Source: Oceanospirillum sp048264105 (lineage in GTDB: Bacteria > Pseudomonadota > Gammaproteobacteria > Pseudomonadales > Halomonadaceae). Taken from it: a stretch of DNA of 64,000 nucleotides. This document shows positions 18,083-24,518 of the stretch, in pieces (position 1 is the first letter of the stretch; each line of letters starts with the position of its first letter). The notes under the pieces were generated by a model. The model was not told the DNA's origin and did not search any database. It saw only the letters and a program-made list of their open reading frames with translations. The position numbers and the translations under genes were made by a program. The stretch is taken from NCBI GenBank assembly GCA_048264105.1, contig JBLXDJ010000004.1, positions 1 through 64,000 of the forward strand, in the 5' to 3' direction.

Positions 18083-18117
18083 TCAGAGCCGTATACGCTA
18101 GACTACGACGGCTCTGA
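18083..18117. repeat. Hairpin between ridA and the alanine racemase gene
   Basis: Perfect 10-bp inverted repeat TCAGAGCCGT / ACGGCTCTGA with a 15-base loop. It lacks a T-run, so it may be a weak terminator or a processing site rather than a clean stop. Confidence 0.5.
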
Positions 18118-18189
18118 CTCTTCCCGAATTTTGTACTGCAAAACCCTATATTCAGACCCTCAATATAATAACGAGATGGAGACCTGCAC

Positions 18190-19269
18190 ATGGCGCGGGC
18201 TGCTAAAGCTGTCATTGATCTGGCTGCACTGAAACATAACTACCTGCTGGCAAAAGAACTGGCTCCCGGCCGTAAGGCGGTCGCCATTATCAAAGCTAAT
18301 GCCTATGGGCATGGTGCTGTTGAAGCCGCAGAATATCTGGCGGATGTTGCCGATGCCTTTGGCGTCGCCTGTATTGAAGAAGCGCTGCAGCTGGTCGAAA
18401 GCGGTGTTAAACAGCCGGTGGTTCTGCTGGAGGGTTTTTTTACTGCTGATGAGCTGGAATCCGTTGATAAGTACCAGATGATGACCGCCGTTCACAGTGA
18501 GTGGCAGCTGGAAGCGCTGGAGCAACATGCGTTTTCTCAGCCGTTGCCGGTGCTGGTTAAGTTTGATTCCGGTATGCACCGTCTTGGTTTTGATGCTGAA
18601 GGTTTTGCCAAAGCCGTTGAGCGTCTGCAACAGCTGGATCACATCTCTGACGTGATCGCCATGACACACTTTGCCTGTGCCGATGAACTTGAGTGTGATT
18701 ACACTCAAACCCAGATTGCTAACTTCCATGCCGCCTGTGACCGCTTTGGCCTGCAGCACTGCATGGCAAACTCTGCAGCAACCCTGCACTGGCCACAAAC
18801 CCATGGCGAATGGGTGCGTCCCGGTATTATGCTGTATGGCGCTTCACCTTTGGATCAGCAAACTGACAACGCAGCCCGTCTTAAGCCTGTGATGACCCTC
18901 AGTTCTGAGATTATCGCGGTTCGTGAGCTGCCTGTGGGGGAGCCGATCGGTTACGGTCGTCGTTTCACCACCGAACAGCCAACCCGCGTGGGTGTGGTGG
19001 CGATGGGCTATGCTGATGGTTATCCGCGCCATGCTATCGACGGTACGCCGGTTGCGGTAAATGGCAAAATGACCCGTGTGATCGGTAAGGTTTCCATGGA
19101 TATGATGACCGTTGATCTGACCGATCAGCCGGATGCCAAAATCGGTGATCCGGTAGAGCTGTGGGGTGCTCAGGTCGATGTGAATCAGGTTGCTGCCTGT
19201 GCCGATACTATCTCCTATACCCTGTTTACCGGTATCACCACTCGTGTGCCTCGTGTGTATAAGAGGTAG
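18190..19269 (+). CDS. dadX: Alanine racemase (catabolic DadX type)
   Basis: A 359-residue PLP enzyme that interconverts L- and D-alanine. PLP lysine is in AIIKANAYGHG at about residue 36; the second catalytic base region is VAMGYADGYPRH at about 270, and GKVSMDMMTVDL follows. GGAG lies 8 bases before the ATG. Neighbourhood with dadA and ridA argues for the catabolic enzyme (DadX) rather than the anabolic Alr, although I cannot exclude that it is the only racemase. The last codons VYKR-stop belong to a 16-bp unit repeated in tandem after the gene. Confidence 0.94.
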   Translation: MARAAKAVIDLAALKHNYLLAKELAPGRKAVAIIKANAYGHGAVEAAEYLADVADAFGVACIEEALQLVESGVKQPVVLLEGFFTADELESVDKYQMMTAVHSEWQLEALEQHAFSQPLPVLVKFDSGMHRLGFDAEGFAKAVERLQQLDHISDVIAMTHFACADELECDYTQTQIANFHAACDRFGLQHCMANSAATLHWPQTHGEWVRPGIMLYGASPLDQQTDNAARLKPVMTLSSEIIAVRELPVGEPIGYGRRFTTEQPTRVGVVAMGYADGYPRHAIDGTPVAVNGKMTRVIGKVSMDMMTVDLTDQPDAKIGDPVELWGAQVDVNQVAACADTISYTLFTGITTRVPRVYKR

Positions 19270-19318
19270 AGTGTATAAGGACTAGTGTTTATAAGAACTG
19301 GAGCTTATAAGAGCCAGT
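19255..19318 (+). repeat. Four imperfect 16-bp tandem copies at the dadX stop codon
   Basis: Units begin GTGTATAAGAGGTAGA, GTGTATAAGGACTAGT, GTTTATAAGAACTGGA and GCTTATAAGAGCCAGT. The first unit encodes the last residues and the stop of dadX; the others follow head to tail. Confidence 0.8.
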
Positions 19319-19346
19319 ATCTGGGTAAGCTGGTTTTAGCGAATGA

Positions 19347-19382
19347 AAAGGCTCTCCTGTTTGGCAGGAGAGCCTTTTTTGT
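19347..19382. terminator. Terminator shared by dadX and ligE
   Basis: AGGCTCTCCTG and CAGGAGAGCCT form an 11-bp stem with loop TTTGG, flanked by AAAA on one side and a T-run on the other, between two convergent genes. Confidence 0.93.
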
Positions 19383-19397
19383 TTTTGCGGGGAGCTG

Positions 19398-19449
19398 TTA
19401 TTTGACCTTCTTATTTGAGCTTCTTATTTCAGCTCTTTATTTCAGCTCC
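19398..19449 (-). repeat. Four imperfect 13-bp tandem copies at the ligE stop codon
   Basis: Plus-strand units TTATTTGACCTTC, TTATTTGAGCTTC, TTATTTCAGCTCT and TTATTTCAGCTCC. The last encodes the final ELK-stop of the minus-strand ligase; each unit carries a TAA on that strand. Confidence 0.82.
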
Positions 19450-20363
19450 AGCGCCCCATAGTCATCCCGGATACGCATAAAGCGGGCAAAGCGTGGTAAA
19501 CCGGATGCGGTATGGCCGTTATAGCGGTAGGTGATAATGCTGCCGACAGGAGGTGGTGTCTGGCGTTCGAGCCGGCTGAAACCGCTGCCGATTTTCATCT
19601 CACGGCCATCCGCTAGCCGGACTTTAAGCGCGCCCATCATGCCTTCAAACTGGCCTTTACCTCCGGTGTAGCCGAGTACCACGGCTTCGGCATCATCGTA
19701 GAGTTTTACCTTCATCAGATCGTTAGAGCGTCCCGCCTGATGCAGGGCGCTACCTCTGTGCAGCATAAGACCTTCCGCGCCCTCTTCAGTCAGTTGCTCC
19801 AGATAATGATCCAGTGCTTCCCGGCTGGGCAGTTTGAACTGTCGGACCGGTTGCAGCCATTTCAGCCCCATCTTCTGGCAGAGACTTCTGATATCGGCCA
19901 CCCGTTGATCAAAGGGGGTGAGCTGGTTGGGCAGATCAAAAATCCGGTACTCAACCTCCGCCCAGTCCTCTGCGGGGGCATCATGCTGACGAATCAGACC
20001 GGAGACCTCAGCAAAGCGCCCGCGTCCTAACCAAAGCTCGCCATCCAGGGCGACTTTCGGCAAAGCATCCTGCATGGATTGAGGGAGCCTGATCGGGTTG
20101 CCCTGACGGGTTCTCAGCTGTTCGCCATCCCAGAACGCCCGGACACCATCCAGCTTCTCACTGACCCAGTATTCCTGAATATTGTCCTGTTGCTGATAAT
20201 GCTTGGCGAGCATCAGAGGAAGGGGCGTGTGGGGATTAAGCGCATCGGCCCAGCTAACTGTCGGTGAAGCGATACAGGCTGTGGTGGTTAGCCCGAGGCT
20301 AAGTAGTGTGCGGGTGAAACGATGTGAAGTCTGTATGAGTGAAGCCTTCCCTGTGTTCGTCAT
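19437..20363 (-). CDS. Periplasmic ATP-dependent DNA ligase (LigE type)
   Basis: A 308-residue minimal ATP-dependent DNA ligase. The adenylation lysine is in SEKLDGVRAFWDG (KxDG motif, about residue 69), followed by the GELW/LDGELWLGRG motif, EYRIFDLP, EGLMLHRG and the C-terminal OB domain ending in FARFMRIRDDYG. A hydrophobic N-terminus (LLSLGLTTTACIASPTVSWA) predicts export, as known for Lig E enzymes of Gram-negative bacteria, which are thought to join DNA taken up in the periplasm. No competence genes are nearby. The true start could be later than residue 1, but the signal lies after the first 17 residues in any case. Confidence 0.88.
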   Translation of the reverse strand: MTNTGKASLIQTSHRFTRTLLSLGLTTTACIASPTVSWADALNPHTPLPLMLAKHYQQQDNIQEYWVSEKLDGVRAFWDGEQLRTRQGNPIRLPQSMQDALPKVALDGELWLGRGRFAEVSGLIRQHDAPAEDWAEVEYRIFDLPNQLTPFDQRVADIRSLCQKMGLKWLQPVRQFKLPSREALDHYLEQLTEEGAEGLMLHRGSALHQAGRSNDLMKVKLYDDAEAVVLGYTGGKGQFEGMMGALKVRLADGREMKIGSGFSRLERQTPPPVGSIITYRYNGHTASGLPRFARFMRIRDDYGALELK

Positions 20364-20469
20364 ATCACTGCCTCCCTGAGTGATGATGGATACTGTTGTT
20401 TAACGCTAGTGAGTCAGCCCGTAGAGTTCAAGTCAGAGGGTGTTGGGATACAGGGGGATATGACAGAGG

Positions 20470-20545
20470 TCAGTATCTGGCAGTGGCTTGAGTGCCCGCT
20501 CTGCTTAGGCTTGAGTGCCGCCCTGCTTAATTCCCCAGATACTGA
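20470..20545. repeat. Hairpin with 23-bp tandem duplication at the ybgE stop
   Basis: An 11-bp perfect inverted repeat (TCAGTATCTGG at 20470, CCAGATACTGA at 20535) encloses two 23-bp direct copies starting GGCTTGAGTGCC (20485-20507 and 20508-20530). The right copy covers the ybgE stop codon. It may end the cyd transcript. Confidence 0.7.
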
Positions 20546-20805
20546 ATCAGACCATAGGTGATCACCAGCCAGGCGATCACCGGATGAAAGATCATTCGCC
20601 AAAGCGTTGCCTTAGGCTCAAAGCCAACACCATGAATAAAACCGGCGCTGACCGCCCACATAAAGAGGGTGAAAAGACCGTGATCCACCTCATGAATCGA
20701 TTCGGCGATCAGGCGCGGGTAAGCGGTCAGTACCACGCTGATGGCGATAGCACTGATCAGGGATAGAGCCTGAGTCCAGCCGGACTTGGGATAGGGAATG
20801 TTCAT
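20527..20805 (-). CDS. ybgE: Cyd operon protein YbgE
   Basis: A 92-residue inner-membrane protein with three predicted helices (about 13-30, 42-62, 68-90). The pattern ESIHEVDHGLFTLFMWAVSAGFIHGVGFEP and the end WLVITYGLIQY are typical of YbgE/CydZ-like proteins encoded after cydABX. Its exact role in bd oxidase is unsettled. It is the last gene of the operon, 81 bases after cydX. Confidence 0.9.
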   Translation of the reverse strand: MNIPYPKSGWTQALSLISAIAISVVLTAYPRLIAESIHEVDHGLFTLFMWAVSAGFIHGVGFEPKATLWRMIFHPVIAWLVITYGLIQYLGN

Positions 20806-20886
20806 TGTCAGGATTCCGGTATCGCTGTGTTTAAGCCAGACAGCCAGCTCCCGGCTTTACGGACAGGAGCTGGCCGGTAGGAATGA

Positions 20887-21006
20887 TCAGCCCTGGGGCT
20901 GATCGTTATCCAGATCAAAGGCGGGATCAGATTCCAGCCACATCGCATTGATGATGCCGAATGAGATCGCCAGTAACACCCCAAGAATCCAGGCGAAGTA
21001 CCACAT
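20887..21006 (-). CDS. cydX: Cytochrome bd-I small subunit CydX
   Basis: A 39-residue membrane peptide, too short for most gene finders. It begins MWYFAWILGVLLAISFGIIN, giving one transmembrane helix at residues 5-22, and ends in an acidic tail (ESDPAFDLDNDQPQG). The MWYFxWILG start is the CydX hallmark; the peptide stabilises the haems in CydAB. GGAG stands 8 bases before the ATG. It lies 84 bases after cydB and before ybgE, the usual order. Confidence 0.96.
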   Translation of the reverse strand: MWYFAWILGVLLAISFGIINAMWLESDPAFDLDNDQPQG

Positions 21007-21090
21007 AATATTTTCTCCTCAGGAGCAGCCGGACAACCCCGACTGTTCCCTGTTAAATCTAATGTTTTGGCTTTTGTACTGACTAGCCAC

Positions 21091-22230
21091 TTAGTAAGCC
21101 AGTGGATTGCCTTCAATCTGTTTGCTGGTCACCCGGCCCCACATCACTTTGTAGGTCCATAAGGTGTAACCCAGAATGAGGGGCACAAAGATCATGGCGG
21201 CAATAAACATCACATTCAGGGTCAGATGGCTGGATGCCGCATCCCACAGGGTCAGGCTGCTGTTCGGGCTGGACAGTGACGGCAGCACAAACGGGAACAG
21301 AGAGAAAGCTGCCGTGCAGATGATCGCTGTCATGGTGATGCTGTGGGCAGCAAAAGCCAGACCGGAACGGCGGGCTTTTACCAGCAGCAGCGTCAGCAGA
21401 CCGGTGATAAAGGCGGTGATCGGCGCTGCGATCATCCAGCTGTAAGTCTGATAATTGGCCAGCCAGCCATTATCCACCACGCTCACCTGTTTGCTTAGCG
21501 GGTTAGGCATCGCATCTTTAGCGGGCATCATATCGATATGCAGGCCCGGCATGCCGTTCAGCAGCACCAGGCCTCCGGCAGCAAAAGCGATCAGCATAAT
21601 GACCAGCATCAGCAGGCCTGCTTTACCGGCACGATCCGCAATAGGCTGATCAGCACGCATCTGCAGCCAGATGGCACCGTGGGCAGCGAGCATACTCAGG
21701 CTGACTACGCCACAGATCAGGGCAAACGGATGGAACAGATCAAAGAAGCTACCGGTGTAATGCGGGCGCAGGAAATCATCCAGATAGAAATCCACACCCA
21801 GCAGCAGGTTGCCAAAGGCGACACCAAATACCAGTGATGGAACGGCACCGCTGATAAACAGCCCCCAGTCCCAGGTGCTGCGCCAGCGCGGATCGGCGAT
21901 CTTGCTGCGGTAATCAAAACCCACCGGACGGAAGAAAAGCGCAAACAGCACCAGCATCATGGCAAAGTAGAAGCTGGAAAACGCTACCGCGTAGACCGCA
22001 GGCCAGGCCGCGAACAACGCACCACCGGCGGTAATAAACCAGACCTGATTGCCATCCCAGTGGGGGCCAACGGTGTTGATGATAATACGGCGCTCAGCGT
22101 CATTTTTGCCGAGGAAGGGCAGCAGAATACCGGCACCCATATCAAAACCATCGGTGATCATAAAGCCGACCAGCAGGACGCCAACCAGCACCCACCAGAC
22201 CAGTTTCAGGGTTTCATAATCCAGAATCAT
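21091..22230 (-). CDS. cydB: Cytochrome bd ubiquinol oxidase subunit II
   Basis: A 379-residue polytopic membrane protein with eight or nine predicted helices. Diagnostic parts are the N-terminal LKLVWWVLVGVLLVGFMITDGFDMG, then the LPFLGKNDAERRIIINTVGPHWDGNQVW loop and the C-terminal LGYTLWTYKVMWGRV. It pairs with CydA to form the quinol oxidase that reduces O2 to water with high affinity. Its ATG overlaps the cydA stop by four bases, so translation is coupled. Confidence 0.97.
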   Translation of the reverse strand: MILDYETLKLVWWVLVGVLLVGFMITDGFDMGAGILLPFLGKNDAERRIIINTVGPHWDGNQVWFITAGGALFAAWPAVYAVAFSSFYFAMMLVLFALFFRPVGFDYRSKIADPRWRSTWDWGLFISGAVPSLVFGVAFGNLLLGVDFYLDDFLRPHYTGSFFDLFHPFALICGVVSLSMLAAHGAIWLQMRADQPIADRAGKAGLLMLVIMLIAFAAGGLVLLNGMPGLHIDMMPAKDAMPNPLSKQVSVVDNGWLANYQTYSWMIAAPITAFITGLLTLLLVKARRSGLAFAAHSITMTAIICTAAFSLFPFVLPSLSSPNSSLTLWDAASSHLTLNVMFIAAMIFVPLILGYTLWTYKVMWGRVTSKQIEGNPLAY

Positions 22231-23825
22231 GCGGCACCTCCGGCGATTTCAGGCTTGTCGGTATTGTGGTGATCCTTGTTCTGTTCAAAGTGATAACGAC
22301 CGGTGTGCAGGGCGCTTGGGCCAAGACGGGCGTATTTCACCATCAGGAACACTTCGATCACCAGCAGCAGGGTGTAGAAGGCAACAATAGCGCCGATGCT
22401 GGTATAGAGGCTGCTGGCCTCAATACTTGAGGTACTCAGATGTACCGGCAGAATCTCACCAATCGACCAGGGCTGACGGCCGTATTCCGCAACGATCCAG
22501 CCGGTTTCTGCTGCGATCCACGGCAGTGGCAGAGCAAAGGTGACGATTCTGAGGAAGCGGCGTTTGCTTTCCAGTCGGCGGGTGGCGTTAAAGTAGAAGG
22601 CCAGTGCAAAGATCAGCAGCATGGCAAAACCACAGGCCACCATAATGCGGAAGCTCCAGAACAGCGGGGCAACATTGGGGATGGTGTCATGGGCCGCAGC
22701 CTGAATCTGTTCTTCGGTGGCATCCACCACATTTTCGGTATAACGCTTCAGCAGCAGACCGTAACCCAGATCCTTCTTCACCTCTTCAAAAGCGGCGATG
22801 GTGGCCTCATCGGTCTGGCCACTACGGAGCTTGGTCAGCAGGCCGTAGGCAACCATACCGTTACGGATGCGAACCTCGTGCTCTGCAATCAGATCCTTAA
22901 TGCCGGTCACCTCCTGATCCAGCGAGCGGGTCGCGATAAGACCCAGGGCATACGGGATTTTGATAGCGTAATCCGTGGTCTGGGTTTCCTGATTCGGAAT
23001 ACCAAACAGGGTGAAGGACGCCGGAGCTGGATGGGTATCCCACTCGGCTTCAATGGCTGCTAGTTTGGTTTTCTGCACATCACCCAGCTCATAACCGGAT
23101 TCATCACCCAGCACGATAACCGACAGAATAGACGCCAGACCAAAAGCGGATGCTATGGCAAAGGAGCGACGGGCAAAGGGCAGATCCTGTTTCTTCAGCA
23201 GGTAGTAAGCACTGATGCTGAGCACAAACATGGAGCCTGTGACGTAACCTGCAGCGACGGTGTGTACAAACTTCACCTGAGCGACCGGGTTAAATACCAG
23301 ATCTGCGAAACTGGTCATCTCCATACGCATGGTTTCGTAGCTGAACTCAGCGCCCACCGGGTTCTGCATCCAGCCGTTAGCGATCAGAATCCATAGAGCC
23401 GACAGGTTAGAACCCAGTGCCATCAGGAAGGTCACCATCAGGTGGCGACGGGGCGACAGTCGATCCCAGCCGAAGAAAAACAGGCCGATAAAGGTGGATT
23501 CCAGGAAGAAGGCCATCAGACCTTCAATAGCCAGCGGTGCCCCAAAGACATCCCCCACGTAATGGGAGTAATAGGCCCAGTTGGTGCCGAACTGAAACTC
23601 CATGGTGAGACCTGTGGTCACGCCAAGGGCAAAGTTAATACCAAAGAGTTTGCCCCAGAACTGGGTCATGTCCTTGTAGACCTGTTTGCGGGTCATCACA
23701 TAGACCGACTCCATGATGACCAGCAAAAAGGCCAGACCCAGAGTCAGGGGGACAAAGATAAAGTGATACAGCGCGGTAATCGCGAACTGTAGCCGGGACA
23801 GATCAACAACTTCTTCTGTAATCAT
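22227..23825 (-). CDS. cydA: Cytochrome bd ubiquinol oxidase subunit I
   Basis: A 532-residue subunit that holds haems b558, b595 and d. Visible landmarks are the early His in ALYHFIFVPLTLG, FVHTVAAGYVTGSMF with the b558 His, MVACGFAMLLI with the methionine ligand and GWIVAEYGRQPW. The periplasmic Q-loop is of the long type, as in E. coli bd-I, judged by total length (E. coli 522). Its ATG overlaps the cydP stop by four bases (ATGA). A sigma-54-like promoter lies before cydP. Confidence 0.97.
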   Translation of the reverse strand: MITEEVVDLSRLQFAITALYHFIFVPLTLGLAFLLVIMESVYVMTRKQVYKDMTQFWGKLFGINFALGVTTGLTMEFQFGTNWAYYSHYVGDVFGAPLAIEGLMAFFLESTFIGLFFFGWDRLSPRRHLMVTFLMALGSNLSALWILIANGWMQNPVGAEFSYETMRMEMTSFADLVFNPVAQVKFVHTVAAGYVTGSMFVLSISAYYLLKKQDLPFARRSFAIASAFGLASILSVIVLGDESGYELGDVQKTKLAAIEAEWDTHPAPASFTLFGIPNQETQTTDYAIKIPYALGLIATRSLDQEVTGIKDLIAEHEVRIRNGMVAYGLLTKLRSGQTDEATIAAFEEVKKDLGYGLLLKRYTENVVDATEEQIQAAAHDTIPNVAPLFWSFRIMVACGFAMLLIFALAFYFNATRRLESKRRFLRIVTFALPLPWIAAETGWIVAEYGRQPWSIGEILPVHLSTSSIEASSLYTSIGAIVAFYTLLLVIEVFLMVKYARLGPSALHTGRYHFEQNKDHHNTDKPEIAGGAA

Positions 23826-24187
23826 GGTGTTTCCCGTGTCGTAGAGGGTGCAGTAGCCGAGTTGAGGGCTGAGTTGGTTGCACCGTTCAGATCTGTCTCG
23901 TCGCCATCTGTGCGTTTGGCTGAACCGTCAGGATCAGAAGCCACAGCATCAGGAGTTAAGGCATCAGAGACAGGAGATTGAGAATGAAGCAGGCGAGTGC
24001 TGACATCACTGTCATTTACGACAGTGGCGGAAGGGACGACAAAGTTGACGATGCCATAGAGCAGCACCAGCTTAATCAGCAGTACGATACTGAGTTCACG
24101 TACCAGTTTTTGTCGGGCAAACAAAGATGTTTTCCAGCGTTGGCCAAAAGCCCGCTTTGTTTGCACAAACAGCGTATTCCGTTGCAT
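23822..24187 (-). CDS. cydP: Cytochrome oxidase putative small subunit CydP
   Basis: A 121-residue protein at the head of the cyd operon. The core KLVRELSIVLLIKLVLLYGIVN (about residues 27-48; RELxxVLLIKL is the CydP hallmark) forms one membrane helix. It is followed by a long, acidic, Ser/Thr/Asp/Ala-rich tail of about 65 residues that most CydP proteins lack. CydP is a proposed extra subunit or assembly factor of bd oxidase. It is translationally coupled to cydA. Confidence 0.85.
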   Translation of the reverse strand: MQRNTLFVQTKRAFGQRWKTSLFARQKLVRELSIVLLIKLVLLYGIVNFVVPSATVVNDSDVSTRLLHSQSPVSDALTPDAVASDPDGSAKRTDGDETDLNGATNSALNSATAPSTTRETP

Positions 24188-24243
24188 AGCATTCTGATCC
24201 TGCAGTGACGGTCGGCGATCTCTCGCGTTCCGGATCTAAATAA

Positions 24244-24276
24244 TCAAACCGGTTGACCTGATATCAGGTGGTTTGA
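24244..24276. promoter_or_regulatory. Nested palindrome at the predicted cydP transcription start
   Basis: A perfect 14-bp palindrome ACCTGATATCAGGT (24256-24269) lies inside a wider pair TCAAACC/GGTTTGA. The predicted sigma-54 start (about 24275) falls on its edge, so it could be a repressor site or a 5' hairpin in the mRNA. It only loosely resembles an FNR/ANR site. Confidence 0.5.
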
Positions 24277-24285
24277 TTAGCGTAT

Positions 24286-24301
24286 AGCAAGGTGTATGCC
24301 C
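24286..24301 (-). promoter_or_regulatory. Sigma-54 (RpoN) promoter for cydP-cydA-cydB-cydX-ybgE
   Basis: Minus-strand GGGCATACACCTTGCT aligns with TGGCAC-N5-TTGCW: the essential GG (-24) and GC (-12) are present with exactly ten bases between, and TTGCT is perfect. Two mismatches occur in the -24 hexamer. It lies about 100 bases before cydP, which encodes the first operon gene. Confidence 0.68.
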
Positions 24302-24373
24302 GTTTTGAATTTTTATAACCCATTGATATTGCTGGGTTTTATTTTGATTTTGGGCGGCTGTTTATTATTTTTA

Positions 24374-24389
24374 TTGTCAAAAATGACAA
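24374..24389. promoter_or_regulatory. Enhancer-type dyad 1 (GTCA-N4-TGAC)
   Basis: TTGTCA-AAAA-TGACAA, perfect six-base arms. It is located about 85 bases upstream of the sigma-54 promoter, a usual place for binding of an enhancer-binding protein such as the one encoded next door. Confidence 0.6.
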
Positions 24390-24404
24390 ATCCGACTGGA
24401 TAGC

Positions 24405-24416
24405 GTCATAATTGAC
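24405..24416. promoter_or_regulatory. Enhancer-type dyad 2 (GTCA-N4-TGAC)
   Basis: GTCA-TAAT-TGAC repeats the core of dyad 1; the centres are 29 bp apart, close to three helical turns, so both would face the same side of the DNA. Confidence 0.6.
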
Positions 24417-24518
24417 AGCAGTAAAAGGAGCGCTGGAAGTCTTTGCAGAGTCGGGCTGGCGTTCTGAATGGATTTATCTTCTGGTTATGACGCTTGATAC
24501 GCCAACGCAGGATTCGCT

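Larger units (their letters stand above)
24188..24518. other. Divergent regulatory region between cydP and the sigma-54 activator
   Basis: 331 bases holding, from cydP outwards: a nested palindrome, a sigma-54-type promoter pointing to cydP, an AT-rich stretch and two GTCA-N4-TGAC dyads (each listed separately). I see no sigma-54 element pointing to the activator gene. No reading frame here looks real. Confidence 0.7.

Noticed and set aside
20808..21116. 102-codon minus-strand frame between ybgE and cydB
   Set aside because: It covers the same DNA as cydX in another frame; cydX matches its family and has a good ribosome site.
24254..24270. FNR/ANR box before cydP
   Set aside because: TTGAC and ATCAG occur, but with wrong spacing and mismatches against TTGAT-N4-ATCAA.
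24374..24416. NorR binding sites
   Set aside because: The GTCA/TGAC arms resemble NorR sites, but spacing is N4 here and the gene product lacks the NorR GAF domain; I keep only the generic enhancer-site call.
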